This document shows positions 10,228 through 22,800 of a stretch of 64,000 bases of DNA, one piece after another (the first letter of the stretch is position 1; the number at the start of each line of letters is the position of its first letter). Location of the stretch: NCBI GenBank assembly GCA_019638385.1, contig JAHBTW010000001.1, positions 62,001-126,000 of the forward strand, read 5' to 3'. The stretch comes from Saprospiraceae bacterium. Lineage in GTDB: Bacteria > Bacteroidota > Bacteroidia > Chitinophagales > Saprospiraceae. Made by a program: the position numbers and the translations under genes. Below the pieces are notes generated by a model. The model was not told the DNA's origin. It searched no databases and saw only the letters and a program-made list of their open reading frames with translations.

Positions 10228-10827
10228 ATGAAATTTCTGATGCGATCAATTCTGTTGGCGCTTATCTGTTTGCCTTTTTGGATGCAGGCCCAACACGGCG
10301 TCTCGTACCGGCTAGAGTATGATTTCGGAACTCAAACCTATACCTTTTCGATCAACTCCAACATACAGTACAATCCGCCGACTTCCTGGATTTTAAACTC
10401 CTCTCAGGTTACTATTGTGGTGCCGCAAATTCCTGGCGGCTGGCAAGTGACCAACTTGCAGGCTTTAGTGCCTTCCGCTCCTGTACAATTGGGATGGACA
10501 TTCAGCTACCTGAACGGCATGACCTACAGCTTACCCAATGACTACCTGTTCTTTACGCCCTCAAACGGAGGTACTTACACACCCTTTCTGATACCTGCCA
10601 TGACCTGGATGCCGCTGTTTTCCTTCCAGACAAGCTCCGGCTGCGTAGGGGATTTGTGGCTGTATGATATTGACACAGATCCATTGAATCAAATTGTAAA
10701 CATCAATGCGGGGCACAACATAGTAATCTTCCCCGCAGGCCAGATGAACATCTATTCCGGCAATGATACCGGCAATGTACCCTGCGTGGCCCCATGTGCC
10801 GCCGATGCAGGAACGCTGAGTTACTAA
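10228..10827 (+). CDS. Secreted protein, truncated-looking paralogue of the preceding gene
   Basis: The start at ATG 10228 (MKFLMRSILLALICLPFWMQAQ) gives a clean signal peptide; the longer frame from 10186 overlaps the previous stop and was rejected. The mature part (about 180 residues) matches the middle of the upstream protein in motif order, including a QVTIVVPQ strand, PLFSFQ and a CVGDLWL segment. It has no T9SS domain. It stops abruptly after CAADAGTLSY. CxADAGTLS is a motif with which long Bacteroidota surface-protein repeats often begin (from memory), so the gene may have lost its 3' part. It lies 28 bp after one gene and 18 bp before the 19-kb gene, probably in one operon. Function is unknown. 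Confidence 0.72.
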   Translation: MKFLMRSILLALICLPFWMQAQHGVSYRLEYDFGTQTYTFSINSNIQYNPPTSWILNSSQVTIVVPQIPGGWQVTNLQALVPSAPVQLGWTFSYLNGMTYSLPNDYLFFTPSNGGTYTPFLIPAMTWMPLFSFQTSSGCVGDLWLYDIDTDPLNQIVNINAGHNIVIFPAGQMNIYSGNDTGNVPCVAPCAADAGTLSY

Positions 10828-10845
10828 CACATTATATCGGAAATT

Positions 10846-13800
10846 ATGATGATGAACTTCTACACTCCTCTCCGACTTTTTGCGCTGCCGATCTTTTTTT
10901 GCCTCCTTTTCACAAACAGTGGGTGGTCAACGGTTTGCCGATCCAATACGGGCGACTACATGTCGCCCTTCCTTGCGTCCAATAGTGACCATACAGCCGT
11001 TTTGTTGCGCACAACGGCTATTTCGGAAGGCGTTTTAGAAATTTACAATTGGGAGTTCATCCTCAGCGATACTTGCAACAGCACCGGGAATTTGAGTTTT
11101 AATATTTCGGGAAACAATACTGATAACCAACACACACAGTCTTATGCACTAACCGATGAAGCGGGCGAAATTCTGGCCATCTCGGCAACGCCCTCCTTCA
11201 TGGGACTGAGCAACGGTACTTACCATGTGTACAGCATTAATTACGAAACCGCCGGCGGCATCAACGGCTACATGGTGGGCCAAAACATCTCCGGCGTAAC
11301 CGGCGCTTGTTTAGACATTTCTGGTCCGTTAGTTTTTGTGGTGCAAATACCGACTACACAAACGATAGAGCACACCGGCTGTGAAGGCGACGGCTATGAA
11401 ATCACGGTAGGCAACACGGTGTACAACGAATCGAACCCCGCCGGCACAGAAACATTGCTCGACCAAAACGGCTGCGATTCGGTAATTGTAACGATCAATC
11501 TGACCTTCCTCCCGCCCAGCACCGGCACGGTGACGTACACCGGCTGCGAAGGGGACGGCTATGAAATCACGGTGGGCAGCACGGTTTACAACGAGGCCAA
11601 CCCGACCGGCATGGAAACGCTCACGGACCAAAACGGCTGCGATTCGGTAGTGACCGTCACCCTATCATTTTTGGAACAACTCGCCGGCACGGCCGATTAC
11701 ACCGGCTGCGAAGGCGACGGTTATGAAATTACGGTAGGCAGCACGGTTTACAATGAATCCAACCCCACCGGCACAGAAACATTGATGGCCGCCAATGGCT
11801 GCGACAGCATTGTGACGATCACCTTAACGTTCCTCCCGCCCACGACGAGCACGGTGGATTACACCGGTTGCGTCGGCGACGGCTATGAAATCACGGTTGG
11901 CAGCACGGTTTACAACGAAAGCAATCCGACCGGCACAGAAATATTGACCGACCAAAACGGCTGCGATTCAACCGTGACAATCACCTTGGTATTTTTGCCA
12001 AACACCACGGGTACAGTGAGTTACACCGGCTGCGAAGGCGACGGGTACAGCGTGACTGTCGGCAGCACCGTTTACAACGAAGCCAATGCAAGCGGCATGG
12101 AAACGCTGATGGCTGCTAATGGCTGCGACAGCATCGTAACAATCACCTTGACTTTTTTACCGCCCACGACCGGCACGCTAAACTACACGGGCTGCGAAGG
12201 AGATGGTTATGAAATCATGGTGGGCAGCACCATCTACAATGAGAGCAACGCAACAGGCACAGAAATCCTGACCGCCGCGAACGGCTGCGACTCGGTAGTG
12301 ACCATCAACTTAGTGTTCCTGCCCTGCCTTTGCAACAACAACACCGGCGACCTGGCCTTCAATCTTTCGGGCAACAACACCGGCAACGACTATACCCAAT
12401 CCTACGCCTTGACTGCGCCCGACGGCACGATATTAGCCATTTCTTCCACCCCGGAATTTAACGGCCTGAGCAACGGAACGTACTTTGTATATAGCATCAA
12501 CTATGAAACGGCCGGCGGCATCAGCGGCTACACGGTGGGCCAAAACATCTCCGGCGTAACCGGCGCTTGTTTAGACATTTCTGGTCCGTTAGTTTTTGTG
12601 GTACAAATACCGACTACACAAACGATAGAGCACACCGGCTGTGAAGGCGATGGCTACGAAATCACGGTAGGCAACACGGTGTACAACGAATCGAACCCCG
12701 CCGGCACAGAAACGCTGCTCGACCAAAACGGCTGCGATTCAGTGATCGTAACGATCAATCTGACCTTCCTCCCGCCCAGCACCGGCACGGTGACGTACAC
12801 CGGCTGCGAAGGGGACGGCTACGAAATCACGGTGGGCAGTACGGTTTACAACGAAGCCAATCCAACGGGCACAGAAACGCTGACCGCTGAAAACGGTTGC
12901 GATTCTGTGGTAACCATCACTTTATCGTTTTTGGAACAACTGGCCAGTTCGGAAGATTATACCGGCTGCGAAGGCGACGGTTATGAAATTACGGTAGGCA
13001 GCACGGTTTACAATGAATCCAACCCCACCGGCACAGAAACGTTGATGGCCGCGAACGGCTGCGACAGCATCGTAACGATCACCTTAACGTTCCTCCCGCC
13101 CACGACGAGCACGGTGGATTACACCGGTTGCGTCGGCGACGGCTATGAAATCACGGTCGGCAGCACGGTTTATAACGAAGCCAATCCGACCGGTACGGAA
13201 ATACTGACCGACCAAAACGGCTGCGATTCAACCGTGACAATCACCTTGGTATTTTTGCCAAACACCACGGGTACAGTGAGTTACACCGGCTGCGAAGGCG
13301 ACGGCTACAGCGTGACTGTCGGCAGCACCGTTTACAACGAAGCCAATGCAAGCGGCACAGAAACGTTGACCGCCGCGAACGGCTGTGATTCCGTAGTGAC
13401 GATTTCATTGACCTTCTTACCGCCCACGACCGGTACGCTGAACTACACGGGCTGCGAAGGAGATGGTTATGAAATCATGGTGGGCAGCACCATCTACAAT
13501 GAGAGCAACGCAACAGGCACAGAAACGCTGACCGCTGTGAACGGCTGCGACAGCATCGTGACGATCAACTTGGTTTTCCTGCCCTGCCTTTGCAACAACA
13601 ACACGGGCGACCTGGCATTCAGCCTGTCGGGCAACAACACCGGCAACGACTATACCCAATCCTACGCCTTGACTGCGCCCGACGGCACGATATTAGCCAT
13701 TTCTTCCACCCCGGAATTTAACGGCCTGAGCAACGGAACGTACTTTGTATATAGCATCAACTATGAAACGGCCGGCGGCATCAGCGGCTACACGGTGGGC

Positions 13801-16800
13801 CAAAACATCTCCGGCGTAACCGGCGCTTGTTTAGACATTTCTGGTCCGTTAGTTTTTGTGGTACAAATACCGACTACACAAACGATAGAGCACACCGGCT
13901 GTGAAGGCGATGGCTACGAAATCACGGTAGGCAACACGGTGTACAACGAATCGAACCCCGCCGGCACAGAAACGCTGCTCGACCAAAACGGCTGCGATTC
14001 AGTGATCGTAACGATCAATCTGACCTTCCTCCCGCCCAGCACCGGCACGGTGACGTACACCGGCTGCGAAGGGGACGGCTACGAAATCACGGTGGGCAGT
14101 ACGGTTTACAACGAAGCCAATCCAACGGGCACAGAAACGCTGACCGCTGAAAACGGTTGCGATTCTGTGGTAACCATCACTTTATCGTTTTTGGAACAAC
14201 TGGCCAGTTCGGAAGATTATACCGGCTGCGAAGGCGACGGTTATGAAATTACGGTAGGCAGCACGGTTTACAATGAATCCAACCCCACCGGCACAGAAAC
14301 GTTGATGGCCGCGAACGGCTGCGACAGCATCGTAACGATCACCTTAACGTTCCTCCCGCCCACGACGAGCACGGTGGATTACACCGGTTGCGTCGGCGAC
14401 GGCTATGAAATCACGGTCGGCAGCACGGTTTATAACGAAGCCAATCCGACCGGTACGGAAATACTGACCGACCAAAACGGCTGCGATTCAACCGTGACAA
14501 TCACCTTGGTATTTTTGCCAAACACCACGGGTACAGTGAGTTACACCGGCTGCGAAGGCGACGGCTACAGCGTGACTGTCGGCAGCACCGTTTACAACGA
14601 AGCCAATGCAAGCGGCACAGAAACGTTGACCGCCGCGAACGGCTGTGATTCCGTAGTGACGATTTCATTGACCTTCTTACCGCCCACGACCGGTACGCTG
14701 AACTACACGGGCTGCGAAGGAGATGGTTATGAAATCATGGTGGGCAGCACCATCTACAATGAGAGCAACGCAACAGGCACAGAAACGCTGACCGCTGTGA
14801 ACGGCTGCGACAGCATCGTGACGATCAACTTGGTTTTCCTGCCCTGCCTTTGCAACAACAACACGGGCGACCTGGCATTCAGCCTGTCGGGCAACAACAC
14901 CGGCAACGACTATACCCAATCCTACGCCTTGACTGCGCCCGACGGCACGATATTAGCCATTTCTTCCACCCCGGAATTTAACGGCCTGAGCAACGGAACG
15001 TACTTTGTATATAGCATCAACTATGAAACGGCCGGCGGCATCAACGGCTACACGGTGGGCCAAAACATCTCCGGCGTAACCGGCGCTTGTTTGGATGTTT
15101 CCGGGCCGCTGGTTTTTGTGGTGCAAATACCGACTACGCAAACAATAGAACACACCGGCTGCGAAGGCGACGGTTACAGCGTGACGGTAGGCAACACCGT
15201 TTACAACGAATCCAACCCCGACGGCACAGAAACATTGCTTGACCAAAACGGCTGCGATTCGGTAATCGTAACGGTCATTTTGACTTTCCTCCCGCCCACT
15301 ACCGGCACAGTGACGTACACCGGCTGTGAAGGCGACGGCTATGAAATCACGGTGGGCAGCACGGTTTACAACGAGGCCAATCCAACGGGCACAGAAATGC
15401 TGACCGCTGAAAATGGCTGCGATTCTATCGTGACGATTACGTTGGTGTTTTTACCAAACCTGACCGGCGCCGCCGATTATACTGGTTGCGAAGGCGACGG
15501 TTATGAAATTACGGTAGGCAGCACGGTTTACAATGAATCCAACCCCACCGGCACAGAAACGTTGATGGCCGCCAATGGCTGCGATTCTATCGTGACGGTC
15601 AATTTGATATTCCTTCCGCCCACAACGGGCACGGCCAATTACACCGGCTGCGTCGGCGACGGTTTCAGCGTGACGGTAGGCAGCACGGTTTACAACGAAA
15701 GTAACCCGACCGGCACGGAAATACTCACCGACCAAAACGGCTGCGATTCAACCGTGACGGTGACCTTGGTATTTTTACCAAACACCACGGGAACAGTCAG
15801 TTACACCGGCTGCGAAGGCGATGGATACAGCGTGACTGTCGGCAGTACTGTTTACAACGAAGCCAATGCAAGCGGCACAGAAACGCTGACCGCTGCCAAT
15901 GGCTGCGACAGCATCGTAACAATCACCTTGACTTTTTTACCGCCCACGACCGGCACACTAAACTACACGGGCTGCGAAGGAGATGGTTATGAAATCATGG
16001 TGGGCAGCACCACCTACAACGAGAGCAACGCAACAGGCACAGAAACGCTGACCGCCGCGAACGGCTGCGATTCCATCGTGACCATTAATTTGGTATTCTT
16101 AGCTCCGACGACCGGCACGGTGGATTATACCGGATGTTTCGGCGACGGCTATGAAATTACAGTAGGCAGCACGGTTTACAATGAATCCAACCCCACCGGC
16201 ACAGAAACGCTGACCGCTGAAAATGGCTGCGATTCTATCGTGACGATTACTTTGGTGTTTTTGCCAAACCTGACCGGCGCCGCCGATTATACAGGCTGCG
16301 AAGGCGACGGTTATGAAATTACGGTAGGCAGCACGGTTTACAATGAATCCAACCCCACCGGCACAGAAACGTTGATGGCCGCCAATGGCTGCGACAGCAT
16401 TGTGACGATTAATTTAGTATTCCTTCCGCCCACAACGGGCACGGCTGATTACACCGGCTGCGAAGGAGATGGTTATGAAATTACCGTGGGCGGTACGGTT
16501 TACAACGAAGCCAACCCGACTGGCACAGAAATACTCACCGACCAAAACGGCTGTGATTCAACCGTGACAATCACCTTGGTATTTTTACCAAACACAACGG
16601 GTACAGTCAGTTACACCGGCTGCGAGGGCGACGGGTACAGCGTCACGGTGGGCAGCACGGTTTACAACGAAAGCAACCCGACCGGCATGGAAATGCTGAT
16701 GGCAGAAAACGGCTGCGACAGCATCGTCACAATCACATTGACCTTCTTGCCACCTACGACAGGAACAGTGACTTACACCGGCTGCGAAGGCGACGGTTAT

Positions 16801-19800
16801 AGTGTGACGGTAGGTAGCACTTTATACAACGAATCCAATCCGACCGGCACGGAGATCTTTACCGCCTCGAACGGCTGCGACTCGGTTGTCACGATTACTT
16901 TAGTCTTTTTGCCGCCGGCTACCGGCGCGGTGAACTATACCGGCTGCACCGACGACGGGTACTCCATAGTGGTCAACGGCACGCTGTACGACGAGAACAA
17001 TCCCACCGGCACAGAGATACTGACGGCTGCCAACGGCTGCGATTCGGTGATAACCGTCAACTTAGTATTCCAACCTTATGAGGTGTGCAACTGTAACAAC
17101 AGCACCGGCGACCTGAGCTTCAGCGTATCGGGTAACAACATGGGCGGCGATTATACGCAGTCGTATGCGCTGACGGACCCGAGCGGGACCATTCTGGCAA
17201 TCTCTTCGACGCCCTCATTTACGGGCTTGAGCAGCGGAACCTACTTTGTGTATAGCGTGAACTACGAAACCGCTTCGGGCCTAAACGGTTACACGGTGGG
17301 CAATCCTGTTTCCGGTATTACCGGCCTATGCCACGACATATCCGGGCCGCTCGTGTTTGGCGTCCAGATTCCGATCCATGATACGCTTTCCTACACCGGT
17401 TGCGAAGGCGACGGTTATAGTGTGGAAATAAATGGCAATGTGTATGACGAATCGAACCCAACCGGCATGGAGACGCTTGTGGCGGATACCGGTTGTGATT
17501 CGGTTTTCCTTACCATCAATTTGATCTTTTTGCCCAATACCACCGGAACAGTGACGCACACCGGCTGCGAAGGGGACGGTTATGAAATAATAGTCGGGGG
17601 TACCCTGTACAACGAGTCCAACCCGACGGGTACGGAAATACTCACTGCCGCGAACGGCTGCGATAGTATCGTGACAATTTCATTGACTTTCTTACCCAAC
17701 ACGACGGGCACGGTCACTTATACCGGCTGCGAAGGTGATGGATATGAAATTACTGTGGGCAGTACGGTTTATAACGAATCTAACCCGACGGGTATAGAAA
17801 TGCTCACTGCCGCGAACGGTTGTGATTCCATCGTGACAATCGCCCTAACCTTCCTCCCGCCGACGACCGGCACGGTCGATTACACCGGCTGTGAAGGCGA
17901 CGGTTATGAAATAACAGTCGGGGGTACTCTGTACAACGAATCTAATCCGACGGGCACAGAAATGCTCATTGCCGCGAACGGTTGCGATTCCATGGTGACC
18001 ATTAATTTGGTATTCTTTCCACCGACGACCGGCACGGCAAGTCACCTCGGTTGTCGTGGAGACGGCTACTCCATTACGCTCAACGGCACCGTATATGATG
18101 AAAACAATCCCACCGGCACGGAGATACTGACGGCTGCCAACGGCTGTGATTCGGTAGTGACGATAGACTTGGTATTCCTTTCACCCAGTACCGGTCTGGT
18201 GGATCATCTTGGCTGCGAAGGTGACGGTTATGAAATCACGGTGGGCGGAACGCTATACAATGAATCGAACCCGACCGGTACCGAAACACTCATTGACTCC
18301 AACGGCTGCGATTCAATCGTCATCATAAACCTTGTGTATTTGCCAAATGCTACCGGCACAGTAGATTACACCGGCTGCATCGGGGACGGTTATGAGATCA
18401 CCGTGGGCGGCACTTTGTACAACGAGTCCAACCCGACGGGCACAGAAACGCTGATCGCTGCAAACGGCTGCGATAGTATCGTAACGATCACTTTGGTATT
18501 CTTACCCAACCTCACCGGAACGGTGGATTACACCGGCTGCGAAGGAGATGGATATGAAATCACCGTGGGCGGCACCTTGTACAACGAGGCCAACCCAACC
18601 GGCACGGAAACACTGACGGCTGCCAACGGCTGTGATTCCATCGTGACAATCACATTGGTATTCCTACCCAACCTCACCGGCACAGTAGATTACACCGGCT
18701 GCGAAGGGGATGGATATGAGATCACCGTGGGCGGCACTTTGTACAACGAGGCCAACCCGACGGGTATGGAAACGCTGATCGCTGCAAACGGCTGCGATAG
18801 TATCGTAACGATCACTTTGGTATTCTTACCCAACCTCACCGGAACGGTAGATTACACCGGCTGCATCGGGGATGGATATGAAATCACCGTGGGCGGCACT
18901 TTGTACAACGAGGCCAACCCAACGGGCACGGAAACGCTCATCGCTGCGAATGGCTGCGATAGTATCGTAACGATCACTTTGGTGTTCTTACCCAACCTGA
19001 CCGGCACAGTGGATTATACCGGCTGCGAAGGGGATGGATATGAGATCACCGTGGGCGGCACTTTGTACAACGAGGCAAACCCGACGGGTACAGAAACACT
19101 CACTGCCGCGAACGGCTGTGACTCGGTTGTCACCATTAATTTAGTATTCCTGCCGAACCTGACCGGCACGGTAGATTACACCGGCTGCGAAGGCGACGGA
19201 TATGAAATCACCGTGGGCGGCACCTTGTACAACGAGGCCAACCCGACGGGCACAGAAACACTCACTGCCGCGAACGGCTGTGACTCCATCGTGACGATCA
19301 CTTTGGTATTCTTACCCAACCTCACCGGCACAGTGGATTACACCGGCTGCGAAGGGGATGGATATGAAATCACCGTAGGTGGCACTTTGTACAACGAGGC
19401 AAACCCGACCGGCACAGAAACGCTGATCGCTGCCAACGGCTGCGATAGTATCGTAACGATCACATTGGTATTCTTACCCAACCTGACCGGCACAGTGGAT
19501 TACACCGGCTGCGAAGGCGACGGATATGAGATCACCGTGGGCGGCACTTTGTACAATGAATCCAACCCGACGGGTACGGAAACGCTCATCGCTGCGAATG
19601 GCTGCGATAGCATCGTAACGATCAACTTAGTGTTCCTACCCAACCTCACCGGCACGGTAGATTACACGGGCTGCATCGGGGATGGATATGAAATCACTGT
19701 GGGCGGCACTTTGTACAATGAGTCCAATCCCACCGGCACGGAAACGCTGATCGCTGCAAACGGCTGCGACTCTGTTGTCACCATCACTTTGGTATTCCTG

Positions 19801-22800
19801 CCGAACCTGACCGGCACAGTAGATTACACCGGCTGCGAAGGGGATGGATATGAAATCACTGTGGGCGGCACTTTGTACAATGAATCCAACCCGACTGGTA
19901 CGGAAACGCTCATCGCTGCCAACGGCTGCGACAGCATCGTTACGATCACTTTGGTATTCTTACCCAACCTCACCGGAACGGTGGATTACACCGGCTGCGA
20001 AGGCGACGGATATGAGATCACCGTGGGCGGCACCTTGTACAACGAGGCCAACCCGGCGGGTACAGAAACACTCACTGCCGCGAACGGCTGTGACTCGGTT
20101 GTCACCATTAATTTAGTATTCCTGCCGAACCTGACCGGCACGGTAGATTACACCGGCTGCGAAGGCGACGGATATGAGATCACTGTGGGCGGCACTTTGT
20201 ACAACGAGGCAAACCCAACGGGCACGGAAACGCTCATCGCTGCCAACGGCTGCGACTCTATCGTAACGATCACTTTGGTGTTCTTACCCAACCTCACCGG
20301 CACAGTGGATTACACCGGCTGCGAAGGCGATGGATATGAGATCACCGTGGGCGGCACTTTGTACAATGAATCCAACCCGACGGGCACAGAAACACTCACT
20401 GCCGCGAACGGCTGCGACTCTATCGTGACGATCACATTGGTATTCTTACCCAACCTCACCGGCACGGTAGATTACACCGGCTGCGAAGGCGACGGATATG
20501 AGATCACTGTGGGCGGCACTTTGTACAACGAGGCAAACCCAACGGGCACGGAAACGCTCATCGCTGCCAACGGCTGCGACAGCATCGTAACAATCAACTT
20601 GGTGTTCCTACCCAACCTCACCGGCACGGTAGATTACACGGGCTGCATCGGGGATGGATATGAGATCACCGTGGGCGGCACTTTGTACAACGAGGCCAAC
20701 CCAACCGGCACGGAAACGCTGACGGCTACCAACGGCTGCGATTCCATCGTGACAATCACGTTGGTGTTCTTACCCAACCTCACCGGCACAGTGGATTACA
20801 CCGGCTGCGAAGGCGACGGATATGAGATCACCGTGGGCGGCACCTTGTACAACGAATCCAACCCGACCGGCACTGAAACGCTCATCGCCGCGAATGGCTG
20901 CGACTCTGTTGTCACCATCACTTTGGTATTCCTTCCCAACCTGACCGGCACGGTAGATTACACCGGCTGCGTCGGGGACGGATATGAGATCACCGTAGGT
21001 GGCACTTTGTACAACGAGGCCAACCCGACCGGCACGGAAACACTGACGGCTACCAACGGCTGCGATTCCATCGTGACAATCACGTTGGTATTCTTGCCCA
21101 ACCTCACCGGCACGGTAGATTACACCGGCTGCGAAGGCGACGGATATGAGATCACCGTGGGCGGCACCTTGTACAACGAGGCCAACCCAACCGGCACCGA
21201 AACGCTGATCGCTGCAAACGGCTGCGATAGTATCGTGACGATCAACTTAGTGTTCTTACCCAACCTCACCGGCACGGTAGATTACACCGGCTGCATCGGG
21301 GATGGATATGAAATCACCGTAGGTGGCACTTTGTACAACGAGGCCAACCCAACCGGCACGGAAACGCTGACGGCTGCCAACGGCTGCGATAGTATCGTGA
21401 CGATCAACTTAGTGTTCTTACCCAACCTCACCGGCACAGTGGATTACACCGGCTGCATCGGGGATGGATATGAAATCACCGTAGGTGGCACTTTGTACAA
21501 CGAATCCAACCCGACCGGCACGGAAACGCTGATCGCTGCAAACGGCTGCGATTCTATCGTGACGATCACATTGGTATTCCTGCCGAACCTGACCGGCACG
21601 GTAGATTACACCGGCTGCGAAGGGGATGGATATGAAATCACCGTGGGCGGCACTTTGTACAACGAATCCAACCCGACCGGCACTGAAACGCTCATCGCCG
21701 CGAATGGCTGCGATTCTATCGTGACGATCACTTTGGTATTCCTTCCCAACCTGACCGGCACAGTGGATTACACCGGCTGCGAAGGCGACGGATATGAGAT
21801 CACCGTGGGCGGCACTTTGTACAACGAGTCCAACCCGACGGGCACAGAAACACTCACTGCCGCGAACGGCTGTGACTCTATCGTGACGATCACTTTGGTA
21901 TTCTTACCCAACCTGACCGGCACGGTAGATTACACCGGCTGCGAAGGCGACGGATATGAGATCACCGTGGGCGGCACTTTGTACAATGAATCCAACCCGA
22001 CGGGTACGGAAACGCTCATCGCTGCGAATGGCTGCGACTCTGTTGTCACCATCACTTTGGTATTCCTTCCCAACCTGACCGGCACGGTAGATTACACCGG
22101 CTGCGTCGGGGACGGATATGAGATCACCGTAGGTGGCACTTTGTACAACGAGGCAAACCCGACTGGTACAGAAACGCTGACTGCCGCAAACGGCTGCGAT
22201 TCTATCGTAACGATCACTTTGGTATTCCTACCCAACCTCACCGGCGCAGTGGATTACACCGGCTGCGAAGGCGACGGATATGAGATCACCGTAGGTGGAA
22301 CTTTGTATAACGAATCCAACCCAACCGGCACAGAAACACTCATCGCTGCGAATGGCTGCGACTCTATCGTGACGATCAACTTAGTGTTCCTGCCGAACCT
22401 CACCGGCACGGTAGATTACACCGGCTGCTTCGGAGATGGATATGAGATCACTGTGGGCGGCACTTTGTATAACGAGTCCAACCCGACGGGCACAGAAACG
22501 CTGATCGCTGCCAACGGCTGCGATAGTATCGTGACGATCACATTGGTATTCTTACCCAACCTGACCGGCACAGTGGATTATACCGGCTGCGAAGGCGATG
22601 GATATGAGATCACCGTGGGCGGCACTTTGTACAACGAGGCAAACCCGACGGGCACGGAAACGCTCATCGCTGCTAACGGCTGCGATAGTATCGTAACGAT
22701 CACTTTGGTTTTCTTACCCAACCTCACCGGCACAGTAGATTACACCGGCTGCATCGGGGATGGATATGAGATCACCGTGGGCGGCACTTTGTACAATGAA

